Assembly: GCA_964482205.1 (NCBI GenBank) | Contig: CAYZWI010000014.1 | Location: forward strand, 33,430 to 97,429 | DNA: 64,000 nt | From: JAZDGX01 sp964482205 | GTDB lineage: Bacteria; Eisenbacteria; RBG-16-71-46; CAIMUX01; WJJG01 | Direction of reading: 5' to 3' | Shown: positions 26,744-36,316 of the stretch, piece after piece | Numbering within the stretch: the stretch's first letter is position 1 | Layout: the number at the start of each line of letters is the position of its first letter | Notes under the pieces: generated by a model | Told to the model about the DNA's origin: nothing | The model's database searches: none | The model's input: the letters and a program-made list of their open reading frames with translations, nothing else | Made by a program: the position numbers and the translations under genes

Positions 26744-29227
26744 CTAGCTTGCGCCCGCGGGCGCGGCCGCCGCTTGCGCGTGCTTGCGGCGAAAAGCCTC
26801 CCGCTGTTTCGCGCGCTTCTCCTCGCGCTCGATGCGATCCTGCGCGAGCGCCGCGCGCGTGTGGGCGATCTCCTCTTCCGTGACCGCGCGCCGGGGCGCG
26901 TCCAGGGCGCGCATCACCTCGGCGAACTTCGCCCCTTCGGCCGCGCTGATCCACTCGAGCTGCAGCCGCTCGGGGCGGATGCCGAGCGCCTCCAAACGGT
27001 CCCACACGCGCTCGACGCGCTTGACCGTTTGGCGGTTCGCGTTGATGTAATGGCAATCGGCAAAGTGGCAGCCCGAGACGAGCACCATCGGCGCGCCCTT
27101 CTCGAAGGCGTAGAGGATCAGCTCTTCGGAGACGCGGGCGCTGCACATCGTGCGCACGAGACGCCCGTGCGCCGGGTAGAGCATGCGCCCGGTGCCGGCC
27201 GTGTCGCCGCCGGCGTACGAGCACCAGTTGCAGGCGAAGGTGAGGAGCTTGTCGGCCGGCCGGTCGCTCAGGATCGCGTCGATCTGCGCGCGCAGTTGCG
27301 CGTCGGTGAAGTGGCGCATGGCGATCGCTTCGACGGGGCACTCGGCCGCGCAGTTGCCGCAGCCCGCGCAGGCGGCCTCGACCACTTCGGGCGTCTCTCC
27401 GCGCTGCCAGCGGATCGCGTGGAACGGGCAGACGCCCGCGCAGCGCCCGCAGCGGATGCAGTCGTCCGCCGAGAGCAAGGGCGTGCCCGCCTCGATGCGG
27501 ATGCGGCCGGCCTTGAGCAGGATCTGCACGTGCGAGGCGGCCGCGCCCGCCTGGGTGACGCTGTCCTTCACATCCTTGGGCGATTCGCAGCAACCGGCGA
27601 GATAGACGCCGCGCGTGGGCGCGTCGACCGGCTTCAATTTGGGATGCGCTTCCAGAAAGAAGCCGTCGCCGCCGCGGCTGAGGCTGAGGAGCCGCTGGAT
27701 CGCGCTCGATTGCTCGCGCGGGATGACGCCGACCGAGAGGACGACGAGATCGAGCTCGTGCTCCTCGAGCTCGCCGGTCAGGGTGTTCTCCACCCGCACG
27801 CGCAGATTGCGGCTGCCGGGCAGCTCCTCGATCTCGCCCGGGATCCCGCGCACATAGCGCACGCCGGCCGCGCGGCTGCGCTGGTAGAGATCCTCGAAGC
27901 CCTTGCCGAAGGCGCGGATGTCCATGTAGAAGACGCGCGACTCCACATCGGGATAGTGGTCGGCGAGGAGGAGCGTGTCCTTGATCGTGTTCATGCAGCA
28001 GATGTTCGAGCAATAGGGCGAGCCGTAGCGGGTGGAGCGCGAGCCGACGCATTGGATGAAGCCGATGCGCTGGGGGCGGGCGAGGTCCGAGGGGCGCACG
28101 AAGTGCCCGCTGCTCGGGCCTCCGGCGCAGATCAGGCGCTCGAATTCCATGCTCGTGATCACATTGTCGTAGCGCCCGTAGCCGTAGGATGCGATCTCGG
28201 TGGGGTCGTAGACATCCATGCCGGTCGCGACGATGATCGCGCCCACCTGCAGGTCGATGATCTCGTCGCGCGCGTCGAAGTCGATGCACTTCTTCTCGCA
28301 CACCGCGAGACATTTTCCGCACGCGATCGGATTGTTCCCCAGGCAGTCGTCGAGATTGATGAGATACGCCGAGGGCACGGCCTGGGGGAAGGGGATGTGG
28401 ATCGCGTGGCGCGAGGCGAGCCCCATCTGGTACTCGTCGGGCACCACGACCGGACAGACCTTGGCGCATTCGGCGCAGCTATTGCAGACATCCTCGCGCA
28501 CATAGCGCGCGGCCTTGCGCACCTTCACATGGAAGTTGCCTACCGCGCCCGAGGCTTCCACCACTTCGCTCGAGACCAGGATCTTGATCTTGGGATGCCG
28601 ACCGGCATCCATCATCTTGGGTCCGAGAATTCATATCGAGCAATCCATGGTGGGGTAGGTCTTGTCGAGCTGGGCCATCAGCCCGCCGATCGAGGCCTCC
28701 TTCTCCACCAGGGTGACGGGCAGCCCGCTGTCGGCGAGATCGAGCGCCGCCTGGATGCCCGCCACGCCGCCGCCGATCACGAGCGCCGCGCGGGTGACCT
28801 CGATCTCGGGCTCGATCTGCGGCTCGAGCTCGCGCGCGCGCGCGACCGCGCTCGCGACGAGGTCCTTCGCCTTGCGCGTGGCGCCCGCGCGATCGTCGCC
28901 GTGCACCCAGGCGCAATGCTCGCGCAGGTTCGCCATCTCGAGGAGATAGGGATTCAATCCGGCGCTCGCGACGCAGGCGCGGAAAGTCGGCTCGTGCATG
29001 CGCGGCGTGCACGAGGCGACGACGACGCGCTCGAGCCGGTGCGCGGCGATCGCGGCGCGGATCTCGTTCTGCCCGGGGTCGGCGCAGGTGTACTTGTTGT
29101 GCACCACGCAGGCGACGCCGGGCAGATCGCGCGCGAAGGCGGCGACCTCGGCCGTATCGACCGTGCCCGCGATGTTCAAGCCGCAATCGCAGACGAAGAC
29201 TCCGATCCGGGGCAACGATTCGTTCAT
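26744..29227 (-). CDS. hdrA: HdrA-MvhD fusion flavoprotein, selenocysteine-containing
   Basis: Read as one gene of 827 residues through an in-frame UGA at 28631-28633, which encodes residue 199. The upstream part ends ...TMDCSI and the frame resumes ILGPKMMDAGRHP: the conserved HdrA block with UGA at its second cluster Cys, three after Cys196. Domains: N-terminal HdrA domain (~1-135), FAD-binding fold (GGGVAGIQAALDL, ~145 on), inserted ferredoxin (CNSCAECAKVCP ~246, CGKCLAVCEKKC ~300), C-terminal two-cluster ferredoxin (CIRCGRCAGVCP ~586, CAGCGNCAAECP ~620) and an MvhD domain (ACNWCSYAG ~662, SGCHFADCHY). HdrA holds the bifurcating flavin, and MvhD takes electrons from a partner. A SECIS-like hairpin follows the UGA. 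Start ATG 29227 overlaps the previous stop. Confidence 0.93.
28593..28610 (-). promoter_or_regulatory. SECIS-like hairpin of the HdrA-MvhD gene
   Basis: In the message GGAUGCC-GGUC-GGCAUCC forms a perfect 7-bp stem with a 4-nt loop. The loop begins 28 nt after the UGA, inside the spacing known for bacterial SECIS elements (about 16-37 nt), and contains the GGU that SelB recognises in E. coli fdhF. The same 18 nt recur at the same distance in the second hdrA. Confidence 0.82.
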
Positions 29228-31080
29228 CCTCGTTCCGTCCTTTCCGCGGCGGCCTCGCGCTGCGCGCTTGCGCCGCCGGGCTGTCGTTCGCCCGCCCGGT
29301 CGAGCAGGCTCCAGAGGTCGACGATCTCGATGCGCGACTGTCCCTCGGGCAATCCTTGTTGCGCACAGCGCAAGTGGACGAAGCAGCCGGGGCAGGCGGT
29401 CACCAGCCGTTCGCTGCCCGTCCGCGCCGCTTCGGCCAGGCGCGCCGCCTGGAATTGCTGCGTAGCCGCGTTGCAGTTCAGCCAGCCGCTGTTGCCGCAG
29501 CAAATCGCCGCTTCCCGCGCATGCGCCATTTCGCGCAACTCGGCGCCCGCCTGCGCGAGCAGCCGGCGCGGCGCCTCGTAGACGCCCGCACCTCGTCCCA
29601 GGCGGCAGGGATCCTGATAGGTCACGCGGCCGATCGCACGCGCGGGATCAGGCGAGGGCTCGTGGTCGAGCGCTTCGCTCACATGCACGACGGTGCAGCG
29701 CAGTCCGGCGGCCGCGAAGCTCTCGCGCAACGAGACGAGGCATTCGGGACAGAAGGCGATCACGCGCTTGACGCCGCTGGCCGCGACCTGTTCGACCATT
29801 GCGCGCTCGAGGATCGCCGCCTCCTCGGCCTGTCCCGCGAGACGCAGATGATGGCCGCAGCAGCGTTCATTCGCGAGCACTGCCGGGCGTACGGAGGCGC
29901 GGTTCAAGAGGCGCACGGCCGAGGCGAGCGAGGAGACGAGCCCGGCTTCCGTCTCGCCGCCGAAATAGGCGGCGAAGTAGGGCGAACAGCCGGCGAAGAA
30001 GAGGTCGGGAGACTGCGCCTGCGCGCCGTCGTCGAGGATCTCGACCTGATGGCGCGCATCCAGCCAGCCAAGCCTCTGCTGACGAATCGATGCGCGCGAG
30101 GTGAGCACGCTCACTTCGTGGAAGACACCGCCGTGCGAACAGGGCACGAGACCGCTCTCCCGCGTCTTTGCGCGGGCAGCATCATCGGGCCCGGGAAGAT
30201 CGGGCGGAGCCTCCGCGTCGTCGCGCAGGCGGCCCGGCATCGCCGCGCGGGCGGACAGGATGAAGCGCGGGTAATCGACGCGCACCGGGCAGGATTCGGC
30301 GCAACCCAGGCAAGTGAGACAAGCCCACAGCGCGGGATCGTTCGCGAGGGCGGACATTCCTCCCGCGAAGGCGCGGGTCACGAGCCTGCGCGGCGAGAAG
30401 CGCTGGAAGCGCGCGACCGGGCAGACGGCCGTGCAGCGGCCGCACTCGAGGCAGCCGGCGAGATTGGCGTTGCGCGCCGGCTCGAAGGCGCCGCGCTCTG
30501 CGCTGGATGCGCCCGCGCCCTCGGATGCACGCGTGCCCTCGAGCGCGGTGCCGGCTTGCGTGTGCGTGGCGGTCGAGGGCGCGAGCGGGCTCGGCCCCAA
30601 GCGGCGAATCGTCTCCACGAACTCGTTCATCGTCTCGGCGAAGCGCACGCCTTCCGCGGCCGAGATCCACTCGAGCCGCAAGCGCTCGGGCTCGAGGCCG
30701 AGGAGGGCGACGAGCGCGCGGGTGCGCTCGAATTGCTCGGCGGCGCGATGATTGCCGAAGAGGTAATGGCAGTCGCCGAAGTGACAGCCCGAGACCATCA
30801 CGCCATCGGCCCCGCGCGCAAACGCGCGCAGGACATGCGAGGGATGAACCCGCCCCGAGCACATCACGCGCAACAGGCGAAAGTGCGGCGATTGGGGGAG
30901 GCGCGCGACTCCCGCCGTGTCGGCGCCCGCGTAGGAGCACCAGTTGCAGGCGAAGACGAGCACGCGCGGGTCATGCGCGAGCGCGCCGGCGCTCACGGTC
31001 CCCGGCGCGCTGGCATCCGCGCGCGCTCTCTTGGGCGTCTCGCGCAGCGAAGATTCGGATGTCGATGCGTTCTTCTTCAT
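29224..31080 (-). CDS. MvhD-HdrC-HdrB-type fusion (HdrD-like) iron-sulfur protein
   Basis: 618 residues from ATG 31080, overlapping the stop of the tandem hdrA and itself overlapping the next gene (ATGA at both ends). Order: a Ser/Ala-rich lead; an MvhD domain (FACNWCSYAGADTAGVARL ... SGCHFGDCHYLFGNHRAAEQ, ~50-170); a linker; a two-cluster ferredoxin (CLECGRCTAVCPVARF and ACLTCLGCAESCPV); then two CCG domains (FAGCSPYFAAYFGGE, CCGHH, DPCRLGRGAGVYEAP, ICCGNSGWLNCN). This joins an electron-entry domain to an HdrD-like catalytic half in one chain. It differs from the separate HdrB and HdrC downstream, so the operon encodes two disulfide-reductase-like ends, possibly one per HdrA. Confidence 0.88.
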   Translation of the reverse strand: MKKNASTSESSLRETPKRARADASAPGTVSAGALAHDPRVLVFACNWCSYAGADTAGVARLPQSPHFRLLRVMCSGRVHPSHVLRAFARGADGVMVSGCHFGDCHYLFGNHRAAEQFERTRALVALLGLEPERLRLEWISAAEGVRFAETMNEFVETIRRLGPSPLAPSTATHTQAGTALEGTRASEGAGASSAERGAFEPARNANLAGCLECGRCTAVCPVARFQRFSPRRLVTRAFAGGMSALANDPALWACLTCLGCAESCPVRVDYPRFILSARAAMPGRLRDDAEAPPDLPGPDDAARAKTRESGLVPCSHGGVFHEVSVLTSRASIRQQRLGWLDARHQVEILDDGAQAQSPDLFFAGCSPYFAAYFGGETEAGLVSSLASAVRLLNRASVRPAVLANERCCGHHLRLAGQAEEAAILERAMVEQVAASGVKRVIAFCPECLVSLRESFAAAGLRCTVVHVSEALDHEPSPDPARAIGRVTYQDPCRLGRGAGVYEAPRRLLAQAGAELREMAHAREAAICCGNSGWLNCNAATQQFQAARLAEAARTGSERLVTACPGCFVHLRCAQQGLPEGQSRIEIVDLWSLLDRAGERQPGGASAQREAAAERTERG

Positions 31081-34000
31081 GCCTCTTCGCTCGCCGTCGG
31101 AAGGGCCGCAGGGGAGCCCCATGGATCGCGGTCGCCCGTGAAGAGCGCGTCGATCATCGCGCCGATCTGTTCATCGGTGAAGTGCGCCGCGCGAATCGCG
31201 TTCGTCGGGCACCACACCGCGCAGGTGCCGCAGCCTTTGCACAGGGCGGGATTGATCTCGGCGAAGCGTGCGCCCTCGCGTTCCACGATGCGGGGCGCCT
31301 GGAATTGGCAGATCGAGACGCACAGGCCGCACGCGCGGCAGCGCGCGGCGTCCACCCGGCACACAGCGGGATCGAGCAGGAGGCGGCCTTTGCCCAGCAA
31401 AGCGCCGATGCGCGCGGCGGCCGCCGTCGCCTGGGCCAGCGATTCGTGGAGATCCTTCGGTCCTTGCGCCGCGCCGCACAGCACGACGCCGTCCACGCAG
31501 GTCTCGACCGGCGCCAGCTCGGGATGGCGCTCCAGGAAGAAGCCGTCCTCGTCGCGCGGGGTCTTCAACATCTCCTGCACGCGCGCGGCCTGCGCATAGC
31601 GGGGAACGAGCCCCACACCCAGGACCACGAGATCGACCGGCGCGCGCACTTCGCGATGCAGCAGGGTTTCGGTGAGGCGCACGCCGATCGCGCGCCCCTC
31701 GCGCTCGACCACTCGCGGCGGCGAATCTTCGGCGAAGCGCAAGAAGACCACGCCCGCTTCGCGCGCTTCGCGATAGGCCTCTTCCGCGCCGGGCCCGGCC
31801 ATGCGGATGTCGCGATAGCAGACGAACACGCGCGCGCCTCTCTTGCGCAGCGCGAGCGCCTGCCGGATCGTGGTAGGGCAGCAGACGCGCGAGCACCCGC
31901 GCAGCGCCCGGCCCGCGCCGCCGATCGCATCGTGGCCGCCGGCCGCGCAGCCGTCGCCCGCGCGCTCATTCCCCGCCGCCTCGGGGATCGCCGCGGCCTG
32001 ATCGTCGACCGCGCGGCGTGACCCGACGCATTGCACGAAAGCGACGGCGGCGCCGTTTCCAAACGCCTCATCGCGCGCCATCCGTTCTTCGAGATCCATG
32101 GAAGCGATCACATTCGAGAGGCGGCCGTGTCCGAATTCGCCCCGCGGCTCGTAGGGGCGCGCGCCGATCGCGATCACGATCGCGCCCGCGGTGAGGGTGT
32201 CGGATGCGGGCGCGGGAGGAGCAGCGGAAGCGGGCGAGGGAGCAGCGACGGAAGCGGGGGCGAGCTCGATGCGGAAATTGCCGACGAAGCCCGAGATGCC
32301 GCTCACTTCGCGCCCGAGAAGAAGCGTGACGCCGCGCTCGCGGGCGCGGTCGATGAGCGCGGCGGCCGTCTCGCGCGCGCCCTGCGCTTGAGGCGCGAGC
32401 GAGTCGAGATCGGCGAGCAGCGCGTCGGGGGAGGATTCCGCTTCGACCACCGTCACCTTGCAGCCGAGCGCGGCGAGATCGCTCGCCGCCTTCAGGCCCG
32501 CGAGGCCCGCGCCGATCACCAGCGCGCTCTGCTCGACGGGCGTCTCGACCGGAGTGAGCGCTTCCAGGCGCTGCGCGCGCGCGACCGCCATGCGCAGCAG
32601 ATCGCGCGCCTTCGCGGTCGCGAGATCGGGAGTCGAGGCGTGCACCCACGAGCATTGGTCGCGGATGTTCACCATCTCGAGCAGGTAGGGATTGAGCCCC
32701 GCTTCGGCGCAATTGCGGCGGAAGACGGGCTCGTGCGTGCGTGGAGTGCAGGCGGCGACGACCACGCGCGTGATGCCCTGCTCGCGGATCGCCTGCTGGA
32801 TCGCGTTCTGGGAAGAGCTGGAGCAGGCGAAGAGCTCCTCCGAAGCGTGCGCGACCCCGGGCAGGCGTTGCGCATATTGAAGCAGCTCAGGCATGGCGAG
32901 CACGCCGGCGATGTTCACTCCGCAGTGGCAGAGGAAGACGCCCACTCGCGCGCGCGCGCCGGAATTCGCGAGCGAGGTCGCGGAAGCGTCCGCCTCGGGA
33001 TCATCGCCCTGCTCGCGCATGGTCGCGTCGCGGTGCTCGCGCAGCGTCGCATCGCCCTGCTCGCGCAGCGCGCCATCGCGCGGGCGCGCGCTCGCTTGGG
33101 GATCAGCCGGAGTCGCATTTGCGCGCAGACTCTGGCGGGTCTCGCCGCCCGCGTGGGGATGCGCACGCGCATCCCCGTCCCACGCGGCCGCGAGGTCGGC
33201 CTGGGCCTCGTTCGCGTGGCCGTCCCACGGATACGACGGCGATGCGCCCGCCGCGCGCACATCGCCGGGGCGCGCGTGCGAGAGCGCGCTCTCGTCCGCG
33301 AGAATCGCGTCGTCGAGCACGGCCTCGCCCGCCAGAATCGCATCGCCAAGCGCGGCCTCTTCCGCGTCGTCGAGCCCATTTGCTTCGGGTGCGCCGCCGG
33401 CGCCTTGCGCCCCGGCGGCTCGAAGCGCCGCGCCCCCGCCTGCGCCTGGGCCGCTCTCGCTCTCGTGCTCGCCTTGCGCGCGCTCTCCCGACGCCGGCTC
33501 GGAGGCGCGCGCGACGAAGGCGAGCAACGCGGCAGCCTCCGCGGCCGCGGCCGATCCTTGCGCGACGCAATCGGGGATCACGAGCGGCCCGGCCGCTCCG
33601 CCGCACAGGAAGATCCCGGGGCGCGAAGTTGCGACGGCGCTCACATCCGCTCCCGCTTCGAAGAACCCCGCGGGCGAAAGATCGAGGCCGAGCCGGGCGG
33701 CGAGCTCTTGCGCGCCCTCCGAGGGAACGGCGCCGCACGAGAGCACGACGAGATCCGCGGAGACATGCAGCGGGCGGCCGGTCTCGGTGTCCTCGACCGC
33801 GATCTCGAGATCGCGCGTGTCCGCCTGCTCCGTGATCTTCGCCGGCCGGCCGCGCACGAAATGCACGCCCTCGGCCGCGCGCGCGCGCTCCATGAATTCC
33901 TCGAAGCCTTTTCCGCACGCGCGCCGGTCGGTGTAGAGAATCGTGACCGACTCGATCTCCGCGTCGTGTTGTTTCAGCAGCAGCGCATCCTTGGCCGCGT

Positions 34001-34823
34001 TCATGCAGCAGAAGCGCGAGCAATGGGTGCGCCCCGCCTCGCCGCGCGAGCCCACGCACTGCACGAAGGCCAGCCGCTTCGGCGCGCGGCGGTCGGAAGG
34101 CCGCATCACCTGCCCCTGGGTGGGGCCCGACGCGTTCAACAAGCGCTCGAGCTCGAGCGCGGTCATGACATTTGGATAGATGCCGTATCCGAAGTTGCGC
34201 AGCGGGGAGGGATCGAACTCCTCGAAGCCGGTCGCGACCACGACCGCGCCGACTTCGTACGCGCGTTCCGCGGGCCCGCGCCCGAGATCGATCGCATCGC
34301 TTCGACAGGCCAGGCGGCAACGCTCGCAGGCGATCAGGCGGCCGTCATTCAGGCAGGCGTCGGGATCGATCGCGAAGGCGGAGGGCACGGCTTGCGGAAA
34401 GGGGCGGAAGATCGCGTGGCGTCCGCCGAGCCCGATGTCGAAAGCGTTCTGGACGAGCACGGGACAAGCCTCCGCGCAATCGCCGCACCCGGTGCAGCGC
34501 TCGGGATCGACCGCGGTCGAGCGCAGGCGCACGGTCGCGCGGAACGCACCCGGCTCGCCGTCGAGCGCGATCAGCTCGGCGCTGGTGAGGATCTCGATCT
34601 GCGGATGCCGACCGGCATCCATCATCCGCGGCCCCAGGATTCAGATCGAGCAGTCCATCGTGGGGAAGGTCTTGTCGAGCTGGGCCATGCGCCCGCCGAG
34701 CGAAGCCGTCCGCTCCACGAGGACGACCGGATGTCCGGTCTCGGCCAGATCGAGCGCCGCCTGAATGCCGGCGATGCCGCCGCCGATCACGAGCACGCTC
34801 GTCCGTCCGCTCCCATCGCTCAT
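31077..34823 (-). CDS. hdrA: Tandem double HdrA flavoprotein, selenocysteine-containing
   Basis: 1248 residues read through an in-frame UGA at 34641-34643 (residue 61; context DCSI-U-ILGPRMMDAGRHP). The first module starts straight at the FAD fold (VLVIGGGIAGIQAALDL), lacking the HdrA N-terminal domain, and has the inserted ferredoxin (CTGCGDCAEACP, CERCRLACRSDA) but no C-terminal ferredoxin. A low-complexity linker of ~180 residues (about 440-622) with internal repeats follows. The second module has the N-terminal domain (VGVFLCHCGVNIAG), a second FAD fold (GAGLAGLKAASDL) without the Cys/Sec block, and a C-terminal ferredoxin (CRACGLCVSICQ, CKGCGTCAVWCP). So two flavins share one chain, with Sec only in the first half. 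The start overlaps the korC stop. Confidence 0.88.
34603..34620 (-). promoter_or_regulatory. SECIS-like hairpin of the tandem hdrA gene
   Basis: GGAUGCC-GGUC-GGCAUCC, identical in sequence and in distance from the UGA to the element at 28593-28610, although the bases just before and after the pair differ between the two genes (for example AAGAUGAUG against CGGAUGAUG). Conservation of stem and GGU loop supports selenocysteine insertion at 34641-34643. Confidence 0.8.
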
Positions 34824-35389
34824 TGCCTCTCCCTTGCTTCGTTCCCGGCGATCGTCTGCGCGGCGTGCGCGAGACCGCTGTCCAGCGCGGCGAGGTTGAA
34901 CTCCTCGGTGCCTGGAGGAACGGAGGTGCGCACCGCTTCACGAATCGCTTCTTCGCTCACGATCTTCGTGCACCCGACCAGAAAGCCGAGCATCACGATG
35001 TTGGCCGCCATGCGGCGGCCCATCTTCTCGGCGATGCGCGTGGCCGGAATCCCGCCCACCAGCGAAGTGGCCACCGGCGCCGCGGTTGGTTCGACCAGAT
35101 GCTCGTCGTAGAGCACGACGCCGCCCTCGGCCATCTGGCCGATGTAGCTGTCGAAGCCCTCCTGCGACATCGCGACCAGGATCTCCTGGCTGCGCAGATA
35201 GGGATAGTGGATCGTCTCGTCGGCGACCACGACCTGCGCCGCGCACGAGCTGCCGCGCGCCTCGGGCCCGTAGGACTGCACCAGGGTCGCCTCGCGCCGC
35301 TCGTGGACCGCCGCGGCCTTGCCCAGAATGAAGCCCGCGAGCACGACGCCCTGGCCGCCGAATCCGGTGATGCGCACTTCCCGTCTCAT
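34820..35389 (-). CDS. korC: 2-oxoacid:ferredoxin oxidoreductase, gamma subunit
   Basis: 189 residues from ATG 35389 (GAGGCGGGACC upstream). The family start is exact: RITGFGGQGVVLAGFILGKAA, followed by SYGPEARGSSCAAQVVVAD and VAMSQEGFDSY. The gamma subunit completes the alpha-beta-gamma core that cleaves 2-oxoacids with CoA to acyl-CoA, CO2 and reduced ferredoxin. Its stop overlaps the start of the tandem hdrA, so ferredoxin-linked oxidation and the Hdr set are translationally coupled. It lies 12 nt after korB. Confidence 0.95.
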   Translation of the reverse strand: MRREVRITGFGGQGVVLAGFILGKAAAVHERREATLVQSYGPEARGSSCAAQVVVADETIHYPYLRSQEILVAMSQEGFDSYIGQMAEGGVVLYDEHLVEPTAAPVATSLVGGIPATRIAEKMGRRMAANIVMLGFLVGCTKIVSEEAIREAVRTSVPPGTEEFNLAALDSGLAHAAQTIAGNEARERQ

Positions 35390-35401
35390 GGTCCCGCCTC
35401 G

Positions 35402-36316
35402 CTACTGTTTCGCGCGGCCTTCGCCGCCCGCGCGCTGCGCGTCCGGAAGGCCGCCGCGCACGCGATCGAGATAGGTCGGCTTCTCGATGTCGACGAACTT
35501 GCCCACGATGATCGGCTCCTGAAAGCCGATGTCGACCGTCGCCGTGTCCGCGCCGTGGCGGACCTCGCAGTGGTCGTGATAGAACTTCATCAGATCGAAT
35601 CCCGTCCCGAGCCGGTTCTTGCGCGCGTACAAGGTCGAGCAGGGGGCGATCACTTCGATGAAGGAGAATCCGCGCTTCTGGATCGCCTCGATGATCGCGC
35701 CTTTCAGGCGCCGCACATGCAGCGCCGTCCAGCGGGCCACATAGGTCGCGCCGCACGAGGCGACCAGATGGGGCACGTTGAAGGGATACTCGCAGCTGCC
35801 GTGGGGCGTGGTCGTCGTGCGCGCCCGAAACGGCGTGGTGGGCGCGAGCTGACCGCCGGTCATGCCGTAGATGAAGTTGTTCACGCAGATCACGGTGAGG
35901 TCGAGGTTGCGCCGCGCGGCGTGGATCAGGTGATTGCCGCCGATCGCGATCAGATCGCCGTCGCCGCTGAAGACGACGACTTTCAGATCGGGATTGGCCA
36001 GATGGAGCCCCGTCGCAAACGGCAGCGCGCGCCCGTGGGTCGTGTGGAACGAGTCGAGCTTCACATAGCCCGCCACGCGCCCCGTGCAGCCGATTCCTGA
36101 GACGATCGCGAAGCGGCGCTCCTCGATGCCGCTCTCCGCGATCGCTTCCACGAAGCTCGAGACGCAGGTGCCGATGCCGCAAGTGGGACACCAGATGTGG
36201 GGGAGGCGGTCGTCGCGCAGCAGTCGGTCTTTCGGATGATGCATCGAAGGCGGGGAGGGACGCGCGGCCACGGGGGGCGGAAGCTCCGCGGATCTCGATT
36301 CTTCCTGCTTCTTCAT
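35402..36316 (-). CDS. korB: 2-oxoacid:ferredoxin oxidoreductase, beta subunit (TPP-binding)
   Basis: 304 residues, ATG 36316, overlapping the korA stop. It has the Cys pair of a [4Fe-4S] site (WCPTCGIG), the thiamine-diphosphate motif GDGDLIAIGGNHLIHAARRN with NNFIYGMTGGQ, and a further Cys at EVIAPCSTLYARKN. The beta subunit holds TPP and the proximal cluster. Length and the HTTHGRALPFATGLHLANPD segment are closest to 2-oxoglutarate:ferredoxin oxidoreductase, but substrate choice among 2-oxoglutarate, branched or aromatic 2-oxoacids cannot be fixed by eye. Confidence 0.95.
   Translation of the reverse strand: MKKQEESRSAELPPPVAARPSPPSMHHPKDRLLRDDRLPHIWCPTCGIGTCVSSFVEAIAESGIEERRFAIVSGIGCTGRVAGYVKLDSFHTTHGRALPFATGLHLANPDLKVVVFSGDGDLIAIGGNHLIHAARRNLDLTVICVNNFIYGMTGGQLAPTTPFRARTTTTPHGSCEYPFNVPHLVASCGATYVARWTALHVRRLKGAIIEAIQKRGFSFIEVIAPCSTLYARKNRLGTGFDLMKFYHDHCEVRHGADTATVDIGFQEPIIVGKFVDIEKPTYLDRVRGGLPDAQRAGGEGRAKQ

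Noticed and set aside
28631..28633. The UGA as a true stop splitting hdrA into two genes or a frameshift
   Set aside because: The frame is unchanged, the stop sits exactly at a conserved cluster Cys, no ribosome site precedes the next ATG, and a SECIS-like hairpin follows. The same holds at 34641-34643.
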